64,000 nucleotides of DNA from Asaia krungthepensis NRIC 0535 (GCF_025995175.1 NZ_BAPV01000005.1:1-64000); one strand, 5' to 3'; shown: positions 54,461-63,827, counted from the stretch's first letter. A program made the numbers and translations. The notes: generated by a model from the sequence alone, not told the origin.

Positions 54461-55843
54461 ATGAGCCGTTTCAGCCTGGGCTTTGCGCTCGTTCTGACGA
54501 TCTCCCCTGCCTATGCCGAGGCCACCACCCCCACGAGCGCGACCTCGAGCCCGGAGGCCGCACTCGCGGCGGCGCCTTATACCCTGCATATCGACACCGG
54601 GTGCGCTGCCCATATTCATGTTCAGGGCGCAGGCGGACTTCTGCAAAATGCCGACATGCAGGAAGTGCCCGCCGGACTCTCGTTCGAGGCGGGCAGCCAT
54701 GATGCTTGGCTGACCGGCAATGCCTGCGGCGAGGATGCGACGATCCAGCTGCGCGCAGGAGCCGCTATCGTCTCCACCGCCATGAGCTATGACAAGCTCG
54801 AGATCAATTGGGTCAATGGGCCTGTTTCCCTGCGTCAGGGACGGGGCAACATCACCGTTGACCTTGCGACCGCCCTGCTGTTCCGTGGAAGCGGCCCGGG
54901 CGATCTCGTCATGGGGACCCTTACGGGCCCGGCAATTTTCGCCATGTCCGGCCCGGGCGATGCCCATATCGACAGCGTCACAGCCCCTTCGGTGGTGATC
55001 GGTACGACCGGACCCGGCGATGTCGTGATACGCGGCGGTGCAATCGACCAGCTTGCCGTGACCCTGTCTGGCCCCGGCGACGCCATATTCGATGGCGTCG
55101 CCAGCAATGCCATGCTGCGCACCAGCGCGTCGGGTGACATACGCGTGCATCAAGTATTGGGCGAAGAACACGCCCATTCGAGCGCCAGCGGCACCATCAC
55201 GATTGCGCAGCGCTCTTCCAGCGCCACCAGTCGCGCCAGCACAGGCAGCATGAGCGCCACAGACGGCGATCTGCAGCTACCGGACGGGACACGCATCAAC
55301 AGCCATCGCCTGATCAAGCCGGATGGCACAATCGTCGATTTCGACGCGTTGCGGCGCATGAGCAGCGAAGCGGTTCATGCCTCCCCGCCAGAACCTCCGG
55401 AACCCCCTGAGCCGCCCGAGCCGCCTGAACCACCCGAGCCGCCTAGCAGCGCCAAGCAGAGTGTCGATCATCATGCCGCCAGCCCCCCCAAAGTCACGAC
55501 GACAATAAAAGCCGATTCCGGGGGCAATGTCGTTTCGGGGCTGGTGGTGCTTCTTGTGCTCGGCATCGCCTTGATGCGCCGTCGAATCATCCCGAAACTT
55601 CTGCCCGTGCTACACCGCCACAACCCGGCTTTCGCCCGGCGCGTTGAACCGTTTCTGCTGTCCCTGATGACAAAGGTGACTGCACCCATGCCACAGACCC
55701 AGTTGCCGCAGCTGCTCGATCTCACGGAACGTCTGAAGAAACTGGACCGGCGCGTGGGCGCGGTCGAAACCTGTGTGACCTCGCGTGATTTCCACCTGCA
55801 CACCCAGTTTCGCGATCTGGACCGCCGACAGGACCGACACTGA
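54461..55843 (+). CDS. Membrane-anchored beta-rich protein with PspC-like cytoplasmic tail, copy 2
   Basis: A 460-residue paralogue of the preceding protein. Signal peptide 1-19; beta-repeat domain about 35-250 with four GPGD turns at 145, 164, 184 and 204, spaced 19-20 residues as in a beta-solenoid; C48 and C89 are the Cys pair. The juxtamembrane motif LPDGTRINSHRLIKPDGT is shared with copy 1, followed by a PPE-repeat spacer (309-328), a membrane helix 357-373, and a cytoplasmic part ending LDRRVGAVETCVTSRDFHL and HTQFRDLDRR, again PspC-like. ATG at 54461 has an AGGAGAG ribosome site. Last gene of the PSP operon; 231 bases without a gene follow. Confidence 0.75.
   Translation: MSRFSLGFALVLTISPAYAEATTPTSATSSPEAALAAAPYTLHIDTGCAAHIHVQGAGGLLQNADMQEVPAGLSFEAGSHDAWLTGNACGEDATIQLRAGAAIVSTAMSYDKLEINWVNGPVSLRQGRGNITVDLATALLFRGSGPGDLVMGTLTGPAIFAMSGPGDAHIDSVTAPSVVIGTTGPGDVVIRGGAIDQLAVTLSGPGDAIFDGVASNAMLRTSASGDIRVHQVLGEEHAHSSASGTITIAQRSSSATSRASTGSMSATDGDLQLPDGTRINSHRLIKPDGTIVDFDALRRMSSEAVHASPPEPPEPPEPPEPPEPPEPPSSAKQSVDHHAASPPKVTTTIKADSGGNVVSGLVVLLVLGIALMRRRIIPKLLPVLHRHNPAFARRVEPFLLSLMTKVTAPMPQTQLPQLLDLTERLKKLDRRVGAVETCVTSRDFHLHTQFRDLDRRQDRH
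55385..55444 (+). repeat. PPE codon repeat inside the third PSP-associated exported protein
   Basis: Repeated CCN-CCN-GAR codons encode six to seven Pro-Pro-Glu units (PPEPPEPPEPPEPPEPPEPP). The third bases vary, so the repeat is not a simple slippage tract. It forms a stiff spacer between the periplasmic domain and the membrane helix. Confidence 0.8.
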
Positions 55844-56074
55844 GGGCACGGACGCCCTCATGTGAACCCTGAGCGTTATCGCATCGTTAGCGACTGGACG
55901 GTACAGGCGCTCTCCGTCATGCGGTCGGGGAGAAGACGGGATGTCCCGCTCACCCTGCGACGCATGAGGTGGCGAGTCACCCCCAGGCCCTGTCGCACCG
56001 ACGAGGGCTTTGACGTGAGACGCCAGTCAGGCTAGGGCTTGATGCATGAATTCCCCTGATGGCGGCTGCTGACC

Positions 56075-56860
56075 GTGAATTTAATCCTCGATCCTGTCGC
56101 AGCCATCGGGCGTGCCTTTCTCGGCATCGTGCGCAAGGCCGGTGCTCTGGCGCTGTTTGCCCTGGCCGGACTGTCCCATCTGTTGCGCCCCCCCTTCTAC
56201 TGGGGTGTCTTCTTCAACAGCCTGATCGAGATCGCCTTCTATTCGCTGCCCGTTGTCGCGCTCACTGCCATTTTCTCGGGCGGCGTGATTGCCCTTCAGT
56301 CCTATGCGGGCTTTGCCCAGTATCACGTCCAAAGCGCCATTGCGGGCATTGTGGTACTGGCCGTGGTGCGTGAGCTCGGCCCTGTTCTGGCCGGTCTGAT
56401 GGTGGCGGGCCGCGTCGGCGCCGCCATGTCGGCAGAGATCGGCACCATGCGCGTGACCGACCAGATCGATGCGCTGCGTACCCTTTCGACCGACCCGATG
56501 AAATATCTGGTCACCCCACGGCTGGTGGCCGGTACGCTGGCCCTGCCCTTCCTGGTGCTGGTGGCCGATATTCTGGGTGTGCTTGGCGGATTTACCGTCT
56601 CGGTTTCCAAGCTCGGTTTCGACCCGCAAAACTACATCATCGCCACCTTCAACGCGCTCAAGCCGCTCGACGTGCTGGTCGGGCTTTCAAAAGCCGCCGT
56701 GTTCGGCTTCATCATCAGCCTGATGGGCTGCTACCATGGTTATACCAGCCGTGGCGGTGCAGAGGGTGTCGGCTCGGCCACGACAGCGGCTGTGGTCGCG
56801 GCTTCGATCCTGCTTCTGGCTTTCGATTACCTTCTGACGGATCTGTTCTTCGCCCAATGA
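56075..56860 (+). CDS. mlaE: MlaE-family ABC transporter permease
   Basis: A 261-residue inner-membrane permease of the MlaE/YrbE family, which moves phospholipids between the inner and outer membranes. Motifs are FSLIE-type segment NSLIEIAFYSLPVVALTAIF, SGGVIALQSYAGFAQY, VVRELGPVLAGLMVAGRVGA and AAMSAEIGTMRVTDQIDAL. The start is GTG at 56075. Its stop overlaps the ATPase start (ATGA), so the two are coupled. The usual next gene, mlaD for the MCE protein, is missing here. Confidence 0.93.
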   Translation: MNLILDPVAAIGRAFLGIVRKAGALALFALAGLSHLLRPPFYWGVFFNSLIEIAFYSLPVVALTAIFSGGVIALQSYAGFAQYHVQSAIAGIVVLAVVRELGPVLAGLMVAGRVGAAMSAEIGTMRVTDQIDALRTLSTDPMKYLVTPRLVAGTLALPFLVLVADILGVLGGFTVSVSKLGFDPQNYIIATFNALKPLDVLVGLSKAAVFGFIISLMGCYHGYTSRGGAEGVGSATTAAVVAASILLLAFDYLLTDLFFAQ

Positions 56861-57645
56861 GCGCCCTGCCCAAGATCCGCATTCGCGGCCTGACCAAATC
56901 CTTCGGCTCCAAAACGGTGCTGGACGGGATCGATCTCGATGTCGAGGCCGGCACCTCCATGGTGATCATCGGAGGCTCGGGTAGCGGAAAATCCGTGCTG
57001 CTGCGTTGTATTCTCGGTCTGATCACCCCGGATTCCGGGACGATCGAGATCGACGGCGAGAACGTGCTCACCGCCTCGCCCGCACGACGCAACGCGCTGG
57101 TCGAGCAGATCGGCATGTTGTTCCAGAATGGCGCTCTCTTCGACAGCATGAGCGTGGCCGACAACATCGTGTTCGGTCTTCGCGCAAAGGGTCGCGGCAA
57201 GGCCCATCGCCTGAGCACGGCTCAGGCGCGTGAACAGGCGGGCGATATTCTCAAGCAGGTCGGTCTCGACCCGTCTGTTGGCGCATTGGCCCCTTCGGAA
57301 CTTTCAGGCGGCATGCAGAAGCGTGTCGGTCTGGCGCGCGCGATCGCCGGGACGCCCAATATCCTGTTTTTCGATGAACCGACGACCGGGCTCGATCCCA
57401 TCATGGGCGCCGTGATCGACGGGTTGATCGTGGATTGCGTCAAGCGCCTAGGCTCGACAGCTATTGCCATCACCCATGACATGCTCTCCGCACGGCGTAT
57501 CGGCGACCGTGCGGCCATGCTCTATCACGGCAAGCTCGTCTGGCAGGGCCTGGCGTCGGAACTGATGGATAGCGGCAACGCCATGGTCGATCAGTTTACC
57601 CATGGCCGCAAGGATGGGCCGATCGGGATGGAATTGCGGCGTTAG
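56857..57645 (+). CDS. mlaF: MlaF-family ABC transporter ATP-binding protein
   Basis: A 262-residue ATPase that pairs with MlaE in phospholipid transport. Walker A is GGSGSGKSVLLR, the Q-loop is in IGMLFQNGALFDSM, the signature is LSGGMQKRVGLARAI, Walker B is ILFFDEPTTGLD, and the switch histidine is in AITHDM. The FQNGALFDS and SGGMQKRVG strings are typical of MlaF. It starts in the mlaE stop. Downstream are AT-rich hairpins and then radA, so mlaD, mlaC and mlaB must be elsewhere. Confidence 0.94.
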   Translation: MSALPKIRIRGLTKSFGSKTVLDGIDLDVEAGTSMVIIGGSGSGKSVLLRCILGLITPDSGTIEIDGENVLTASPARRNALVEQIGMLFQNGALFDSMSVADNIVFGLRAKGRGKAHRLSTAQAREQAGDILKQVGLDPSVGALAPSELSGGMQKRVGLARAIAGTPNILFFDEPTTGLDPIMGAVIDGLIVDCVKRLGSTAIAITHDMLSARRIGDRAAMLYHGKLVWQGLASELMDSGNAMVDQFTHGRKDGPIGMELRR

Positions 57646-57658
57646 CGGATAGAAGGAC

Positions 57659-57680
57659 GTTCTTTTTTGCAAAAAAGAAC
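57659..57680. terminator. AT-rich perfect inverted repeat after mlaF
   Basis: GTTCTTTTTT and AAAAAAGAAC pair perfectly around GC, directly after the mlaF stop. The T and A runs would work as a terminator in either direction. Confidence 0.6.
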
Positions 57681-57754
57681 CAAAAAACTCTCCCTAGCAA
57701 AACACCTCGGACCGTACCGGTTCTCAGTCCTCTGACAAGTCAGGAGCCTTTTTG

Positions 57755-57778
57755 CTTCTTTTTCTCCAGAAAAAGAAG
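57755..57778. terminator. Second AT-rich inverted repeat before radA
   Basis: CTTCTTTTTCT and AGAAAAAGAAG pair perfectly around CC. Together with the repeat at 57659-57680 it resembles a family of A/T-run hairpins between genes of acetic acid bacteria. It lies about 75 bases before the radA start. Confidence 0.45.
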
Positions 57779-57854
57779 AACCCCACCTGTTCTTGTTATG
57801 TTTCCACACCTGCCCTATCTTCCGCTCTGAACCCCAGACCGGAAGATCTCCCCC

Positions 57855-59237
57855 ATGGCCAAGCGTCCCACAGCCCGTTTCGTGTGTCAGGCCTGCGGCG
57901 CCGTCACCAGTAAATGGTCGGGCCGCTGCGATAGCTGCGGGGAATGGAACACCATTGTCGAGGAAGCGGTCGAACCGACCAATCGCGAGACACGCAAGCG
58001 CGCCGGGCGCCTGACGCTCATGCATCTGGACGGCGATCTAACACCGCCACCGCGCATCCAGACCTCGATTGCCGAGTTCGACCGTGTGCTCGGTGGTGGG
58101 CTCGTTCCGGCCTCTGTCGTTCTGGTGGGCGGCGATCCGGGTATCGGCAAGTCCACGCTGCTGTTGCAGGCCACCTGCGCTCTCGCTCAGGCCGGACGAC
58201 GCGTTCTATATGTGTCCGGCGAAGAAGCGGTGGATCAGATTCGTCTGCGCGCCCGCCGCCTGAAGCTCGATGCACCAACGCTCGATCTGGCTGCCAGCAT
58301 CAACGTGTCCGAGATTGCCGGATCGCTGGAGCAGGACCGCGAGCATCATGTGGTGGTCATCGACTCCATCCAGACCATGTGGCTGGAAACCATCGAGAGC
58401 GCCCCTGGCTCTGTCGCCCAGGTCCGGGCGTGCGCCTTCGAACTGATCCGTCTAGCCAAAACGGTCGGGTTCTCGCTCGTTCTGGTGGGCCATGTGACCA
58501 AGGAGGGCGCGCTGGCGGGGCCACGTGTGCTGGAACATATGGTGGATGCCGTCATGTATTTTGAAGGTGATCGCGGCCACCAGTTCCGCATTCTGCGCGC
58601 GGCCAAGAACCGTTTCGGCGCCACGGACGAGATCGGCGTGTTCGCGATGACAGATACAGGACTGACGGAAGTGCCCAACCCTTCCGCGCTTTTCCTCGCA
58701 GAACGACGCGGCAATATTGCGGGCTCGGCCGTTTTTGCGGGCATGGAAGGCACACGACCCGTGCTTCTGGAAATTCAGGCCCTCGTCTCTCCCAAGGCGG
58801 GCGAGGGCGCGGCAAGACGTGCGGTGGTCGGATGGGAAACAGCACGCCTCAACATGCTGCTGGCCGTGCTTGAGGCGCGATGCGGCCTCAAGATGGCGGG
58901 GATGGACGTCCATCTGAACATTGCCGGGGGCCTGCGTATCAGCGAGCCCGCCTGCGACATGGCGGTGGCGGCGGCGTTGATTTCGGCGGCAACGGGCGTG
59001 CCGACCTCGGCGGGGGCCACCTATTTCGGCGAGGTCGGCCTCTCGGGAGAGGTACGACAGGTATCCCAGACCGATCTGCGCCTGAAGGAAGCGCAGAAGC
59101 TCGGTTTCGTGCAGGCCATTCTGCCCCGACGCGTCGCCAGCGGCGGCGCCCGACCCAAGCCCCCGGAAGGTCTGGCGCTGAAAGAGATCGGGCATCTGAA
59201 CGATCTGGTGGAGCTGTTTCAGGCCCTTGATGACTGA
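57855..59237 (+). CDS. radA: DNA repair protein RadA
   Basis: A 460-residue RecA-like helicase that helps branch migration in recombination. A four-Cys zinc finger is at residues 11-28 (CQACGAVTSKWSGRCDSC). Walker A is GGDPGIGKST (92-101); the RadA-specific KNRFG motif appears in AKNRFGATDE; the C-terminal Lon-protease-like domain includes NIAGGLRISEPACDMAVAAA (catalytic dyad residues of Lon are not needed here) and FGEVGLSGEVRQV. Length is normal and ATG at 57855 gives the usual start. With recA and dinB it is the third DNA-repair gene of the window. Confidence 0.96.
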   Translation: MAKRPTARFVCQACGAVTSKWSGRCDSCGEWNTIVEEAVEPTNRETRKRAGRLTLMHLDGDLTPPPRIQTSIAEFDRVLGGGLVPASVVLVGGDPGIGKSTLLLQATCALAQAGRRVLYVSGEEAVDQIRLRARRLKLDAPTLDLAASINVSEIAGSLEQDREHHVVVIDSIQTMWLETIESAPGSVAQVRACAFELIRLAKTVGFSLVLVGHVTKEGALAGPRVLEHMVDAVMYFEGDRGHQFRILRAAKNRFGATDEIGVFAMTDTGLTEVPNPSALFLAERRGNIAGSAVFAGMEGTRPVLLEIQALVSPKAGEGAARRAVVGWETARLNMLLAVLEARCGLKMAGMDVHLNIAGGLRISEPACDMAVAAALISAATGVPTSAGATYFGEVGLSGEVRQVSQTDLRLKEAQKLGFVQAILPRRVASGGARPKPPEGLALKEIGHLNDLVELFQALDD

Positions 59238-59498
59238 ATACGCGCCGGAGGCTCCGGTATTTTTCTAAGGGTGATTAAGTTTTTCACCGATTATAAAACA
59301 CAAAGAAATAAATAATTCCGACGGACCGATCGTATTGCAAGAGCATTTCTGAGGTGCAAAAAGTTGGTCCGACGATAGAGATTGCAATAACCGAGTCTGC
59401 ACCGGGCCCTCTCGTATCGTTTATCTGCTCAACACCGCAGGACGAGCCAGGGGGACGCTCCCCTCGCTCTGTCATTACGATAGGGGAAGCGCCTTTCA

Positions 59499-60878
59499 AT
59501 GGACGCCATCTCATCCAGTCCGGTCAGGTTTCGGTCGCCCGGCCCCGCTCTGTCATCGCTCGATCTGGACAAGAGGCGGCCAATCGCCGCCCTGAGGCTT
59601 CTCTTTGCCGTACAGCTGGTCGTGTTTGCGATCGTGGTCTGGAAGATTGCCATCACCACGCCCTATCTGGACATGCTCACCTGGCAGCACGACGCGCTGA
59701 TCGCCCTCAGGACGAATACCGTTTCCGGATGGTGGGCGCATCTGCTTCATCCCCACAATGAACATCGGCTCGCTCTCGTCAGATTGATGACCCTTTTCGA
59801 CCTGACTCTGGGCGGTGGAAACCAGCTCATTTTCATTGTCGTAACGCTGTTCGCCGTTCTGATGATGGCGTGGGGGCTCTGGCGCGTGATGGCCGATAAT
59901 GCCCGGAGACAGGACAGGGCGCTCGCCCTGATCGTCCCCATGCTCGTCCTGAGCAGCACTGCCGCACTCGACGTCGGTCTCCCGATCAACTGCGTCTATC
60001 CCCTTTCACTCGCTTTCCTCGTCGGCGCGCTCGTCCTGTTCTCGGGAGCCATCGTCGCTCCTGCCTCCGCAACACGGCTGTTCATCGGCGCCATAATATG
60101 TGCGTCGCTCGCCCCTTATGGCAACATGACCGGGCTCGCGGTGTGGCCGGTCCTCCTCTGGCTCGGCCTGCGTGGGCGCCTCGCCCCCGCCCTGCTCTTA
60201 TGCGTGCTGCTGATCGGTGGCGCAGAGAGCCTACTCTATCTCTGGAACAACATGCCGGGCAGCCATGCGTCGGCGAGTGGCCTGTCAGCGGGACATGCTG
60301 CCTCCTCCCTCGCCCGCATCGTCGCTTATGCGGGCATATTCCTGGGGCTTCCTTTTTCCCGCATTCCCGCCCTGGCCGTTCCCTCCATGGTCCTTGGACT
60401 GGGCCTCGCCGGGGTAACGATCGCACTCCTCCTGCGGGATTGTGTGACGCGCGCACCCTCAACCAGAGCCTCTCTCGTCTCGACGGGGCTGCTTCTTACC
60501 GGGATTGGTGTCGCCTGCATGGCGGCGCTCGGCCGAGCGAATGAGGAAGAAGCGCTGATTGCCCCTGCCCGCTACGCCCTCTACGTGCTGCTGCTCTATG
60601 CCGGTCTTGTCATGCGGTTCTTGCTCTGGCTTCGTCGTCACCCTCTTTCGGGACGCATGACGGACCTCAGAATCGGTCTCGGCTTTGCGTCGCTGCTGGT
60701 GCTCTTTCAGGGTGTCTCGGGTTTCGCGGGGTTCCGTGCCGCCGATACGCTGCGTAAGTCGGTGCAGTCCTGGCATCCAGGCCAGCACGATGAGTGCTAC
60801 CTGAAAACCATCTTCCCCGATCTCGGCTACGCCGATAGGGTCCGGCGCGATGTGGATGCCTATTTGCTGGAGCGATGA
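59499..60878 (+). CDS. Polytopic inner-membrane protein of unknown function
   Basis: A 459-residue protein with about 10-11 hydrophobic helices. After the first helix (LFAVQLVVFAIVVWKIAI) there is a periplasmic loop with DMLTWQHDALIALR and HLLHPHNEHRLALVRL; the conserved-looking Asp and the HNEHR string recall the first loop of GT-C-type membrane glycosyltransferases and related proteins, but this is weak. A C-terminal periplasmic segment has a Cys in DECYLKTIFPDLGYADRV. Function unknown. The start ATG at 59499 lacks a strong ribosome site. The 261 bases before it are AT-rich at first and hold no gene I can support. Confidence 0.7.
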   Translation: MDAISSSPVRFRSPGPALSSLDLDKRRPIAALRLLFAVQLVVFAIVVWKIAITTPYLDMLTWQHDALIALRTNTVSGWWAHLLHPHNEHRLALVRLMTLFDLTLGGGNQLIFIVVTLFAVLMMAWGLWRVMADNARRQDRALALIVPMLVLSSTAALDVGLPINCVYPLSLAFLVGALVLFSGAIVAPASATRLFIGAIICASLAPYGNMTGLAVWPVLLWLGLRGRLAPALLLCVLLIGGAESLLYLWNNMPGSHASASGLSAGHAASSLARIVAYAGIFLGLPFSRIPALAVPSMVLGLGLAGVTIALLLRDCVTRAPSTRASLVSTGLLLTGIGVACMAALGRANEEEALIAPARYALYVLLLYAGLVMRFLLWLRRHPLSGRMTDLRIGLGFASLLVLFQGVSGFAGFRAADTLRKSVQSWHPGQHDECYLKTIFPDLGYADRVRRDVDAYLLER

Positions 60879-60981
60879 GCCGGCGCGGCCTTCGCCCTTG
60901 CATGACTGGCTGCACCCTGCTTCTTGAACGCTGCGTGGCCTGAATACGCCGCAAGAACCCGCAAAGGGCAGGAAGGGAAAG

Positions 60982-61599
60982 ATGAGCCGAACACTGGTGG
61001 CAGAAACGCAGCATGACACGGTGGTCAAGAAAAGCCTGTTTCGTGTTCACGCCTGCCCCATCTCCGACGAGGCGGCCGCGCAGGCATTCTTCGAGCGCGT
61101 ACGCGACCCCGACGCCACCCATAATTGCTGGGCGTGGCGTATAGGCGGTCGGTATCGCAGCTTCGATGACGGCGAGCCGGGCGGGACGGCAGGGCGGCCC
61201 ATCTTGCAGGCCATCGACTCACAGGAGTTCGATCGTGTTGCGGTGATCGTCATACGCTGGTTCGGCGGAATCAAGCTGGGGGCGGGCGGACTGGTGCGCG
61301 CCTATGGCGGCGCAGCTTCCTCCTGTCTTAAACAGGGTGACGCCGTCGAAATCGTTCCGAGGCAGCGTCTCCAGTTTCATGCGTCCTTCAGCCTGTTACC
61401 GCTTATTCAGGCCCGCCTGACGGAATGGGAGGCCGCCCAGGACGAGTGTACATTCGATGAAAGCGGGGCGGTTCTGACCCTCGACGTCCCCCTCTCCCGT
61501 TCGGACGCCGTTCAGGGCGCTCTGCAGGATATGTTGCGCGGCGGCATCGTACGGCGACTGGTCGAGACATCGGGAGAGGACCTTGGAGAAAGGGCCTGA
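60982..61599 (+). CDS. YigZ/IMPACT-family protein (UPF0029)
   Basis: A 205-residue cytoplasmic protein. KSLFRVHACPISDEAAAQAFFE opens the domain, ATHNCWAWRIG, FDDGEPGGTAGRPILQAI and VIRWFGGIKLGAGGLVRAY are family signatures (SDDGEPxGTAGxP and WFGGxKLGxGGLxRAY). The C-terminal part is the ACT-like DUF1949-type domain. The family includes E. coli YigZ and eukaryotic IMPACT, linked to translation control; the bacterial role is unclear. ATG at 60982 has a GGAAAG site. Length is normal. Confidence 0.92.
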   Translation: MSRTLVAETQHDTVVKKSLFRVHACPISDEAAAQAFFERVRDPDATHNCWAWRIGGRYRSFDDGEPGGTAGRPILQAIDSQEFDRVAVIVIRWFGGIKLGAGGLVRAYGGAASSCLKQGDAVEIVPRQRLQFHASFSLLPLIQARLTEWEAAQDECTFDESGAVLTLDVPLSRSDAVQGALQDMLRGGIVRRLVETSGEDLGERA

Positions 61600-61694
61600 T
61601 CGATACGCTCCCGCACCATGAAGCAGATGGTTTGACGCTTTCCCGTTTCCTTCCTACGGTAACATATCATGTTACGATCGTAGGATCCTTGTTC

Positions 61695-63818
61695 ATGCCC
61701 GTTTTCAGACATGCTGCGGCTCTTGCAGCTGTTGCTCTTCCCCTTCTTTCTTCCACGGCGCTGGCAGCCCCGGCCAATCCCCTGTTCCAGGCGAGCCCCC
61801 TGCCCTATCAGGCGCCGCCTTTCGACAAGATCAAGGACAGCGACTATGTGCCGGCCTTCGAGAAGGGCATGGCCGATCAGCTGAAGGAAATGCAGGCGAT
61901 AGCCAATAACAAGGCCGCGCCGACATTCGACAACACCATTGTGGCGATGGAGCGTTCCGGCCAGCTTCTGAACCGCGCGCAAAGCGTATTTTACGGCGTC
62001 TATTCGGCGGACAAGGACGACGCCATGGACGCTATCGACAGCAAGGAAGCGCCCAAGCTCAGCCAGCATCAGGATGAGATCTATCTCAATCCCAAGCTTT
62101 TCCACCGCATCAAGACGCTGTACGATAATCGTGCCAAGCTGAATTTGAACACCGAGCAGGCCATGTTGCTGGAGGTCTATTACCAGCAATTCGTGCATTC
62201 CGGTGCCGAGCTGAACCATGCTGACCAGCAGAAGCTCCGCGCCATCAACACGCAGCTTTCCAAGCTCGAGACGGCCTATAACCAGAAGCTGATCGCCAGC
62301 ACCAAGGCCGGGGCTCTGGTCGTGGACAAGAAGGAATCACTGGCAGGGCTCGATGACGGAGCGATTGCATCCGCCCAGAAGGCTGCCGAAGGTCGCAAGC
62401 TATCCGGCAAATATGTCCTGCCGCTGCAGAACACCACCCAGCAGCCCGACCTCGCCTCGCTGAGCGACCGTAACACGCGTGAGGCGCTGTTCAATCAGAG
62501 CTGGACGCGCGCCGAGAAGGGCGACGCGAACGACACCCGCCAGACCATTGCCGAAATCGCGCAGCTGCGCGCAGAAAAGGCCGCGCTCTTCGGCTATCCG
62601 AATTATGCCGCCTATACGCTGTATGACCAGATGGCCAAGACGCCCTCTGCTGTGAACAGCTTCATTCGTCAGCTCGTTCCGGCGACTGCCGCCGAACAGC
62701 ATCGTGAAGCCGCCGAGTTGCAAAAGGCGATCAGCGACGACCACCAGAATTTCACGCTCAAGCCCTGGGACTGGAACTACTACGCCGAACGCGTGCGCAA
62801 GCAGAAATTCGACCTCAACCAGAACGACGTGAAGCCGTATTTCGAGCTACATACCGTGCTGACCGATGGCGTGTTCTATGCCGCGAACCAGCTCTACGGA
62901 ATCACCTTCGAGCCCCGCAAGGACATCCCGGTCTATAATCCCGATGTCATGGTCTTCGAGGTCAAGGACAAGGATGGCTCGCCGCTGGGCCTGATGTATT
63001 TCGACTATTTCAAGCGCGACAATAAATCGGGCGGCGCCTGGATGTCGAATTTCGTGGGTCAGAGCGACCTGCTGAAGACGCGTCCCGTCATCTACAACGT
63101 GGCGAACTTCACCAAGGCCGCCCCTGGCCAGCCGCAGCTGATCACGTCAGACGACGTGACGACCATGTTCCACGAATTCGGACATGCACTGCACGGTCTG
63201 TTTGCAAGCCAGACCTATCCGACACTTTCGGGCACGGCCGTAGCACGCGATTTCGTGGAATTCCCCTCGCAGTTCAACGAGAACTGGGCGATGGACCCGA
63301 AGGTGTTCGCCCATTACGCCCGCCACTACAAGACCGGTGCCCCGATGCCGGCCGAGCTGGTCGCGAAGATCAAGAAAGCCGCGCATTTCAATCAGGGCTA
63401 TGCGCTGGGTGAAATCGTGGCCGCGGCCCAGCTCGACATGTCCTGGCATGGCCTGTCCGCCGATGCGCCGCGTCAAGATGTCGATCAGTTCGAAGCCAAG
63501 GCGCTCAATGAGACGGGTCTCGATGTCGCCGATGTGCCCCCGCGCTATCGCTCGAGCTACTTCCTGCATATCTGGGGCAATGGCTACTCGGCTGGTTATT
63601 ACGCGTATCTCTGGACCGAAATGCTCGATCAGGACGTGTTTTCCTGGTTCCAGTCCCATGGTGGCCTAACCCGCGAGAACGGCCAGCGCTTCCGCGACAT
63701 GATCCTGTCGAAGGGACACACCATGGATTACGGCCCGATGTTCAAGGCCTTCTACGGCAAGGACCCTGAGATTGGTCCCATGCTCTCCCATCGTGGTCTG
63801 CTCCCCGACGGGAAGTAA
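61695..63818 (+). CDS. dcp: M3-family metallopeptidase, exported dipeptidyl carboxypeptidase
   Basis: A 707-residue zinc peptidase of the M3 family. A signal peptide (about 1-25, MPVFRHAAALAAVALPLLSS, ending ALA) places it in the periplasm. The zinc motif HEFGH is at 493-497 in MFHEFGHALHGLF, and the third ligand is in a downstream glutamate of the VEFPSQFNENWAMDP helix. The closing region GYSAGYYAYLWTEMLDQDVF is characteristic. It resembles Dcp, which removes C-terminal dipeptides. ATG at 61695 starts the signal peptide; the frame is open to 61632. A strong hairpin follows at 63828. Confidence 0.93.
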   Translation: MPVFRHAAALAAVALPLLSSTALAAPANPLFQASPLPYQAPPFDKIKDSDYVPAFEKGMADQLKEMQAIANNKAAPTFDNTIVAMERSGQLLNRAQSVFYGVYSADKDDAMDAIDSKEAPKLSQHQDEIYLNPKLFHRIKTLYDNRAKLNLNTEQAMLLEVYYQQFVHSGAELNHADQQKLRAINTQLSKLETAYNQKLIASTKAGALVVDKKESLAGLDDGAIASAQKAAEGRKLSGKYVLPLQNTTQQPDLASLSDRNTREALFNQSWTRAEKGDANDTRQTIAEIAQLRAEKAALFGYPNYAAYTLYDQMAKTPSAVNSFIRQLVPATAAEQHREAAELQKAISDDHQNFTLKPWDWNYYAERVRKQKFDLNQNDVKPYFELHTVLTDGVFYAANQLYGITFEPRKDIPVYNPDVMVFEVKDKDGSPLGLMYFDYFKRDNKSGGAWMSNFVGQSDLLKTRPVIYNVANFTKAAPGQPQLITSDDVTTMFHEFGHALHGLFASQTYPTLSGTAVARDFVEFPSQFNENWAMDPKVFAHYARHYKTGAPMPAELVAKIKKAAHFNQGYALGEIVAAAQLDMSWHGLSADAPRQDVDQFEAKALNETGLDVADVPPRYRSSYFLHIWGNGYSAGYYAYLWTEMLDQDVFSWFQSHGGLTRENGQRFRDMILSKGHTMDYGPMFKAFYGKDPEIGPMLSHRGLLPDGK

Positions 63819-63827
63819 CGGTACTGC

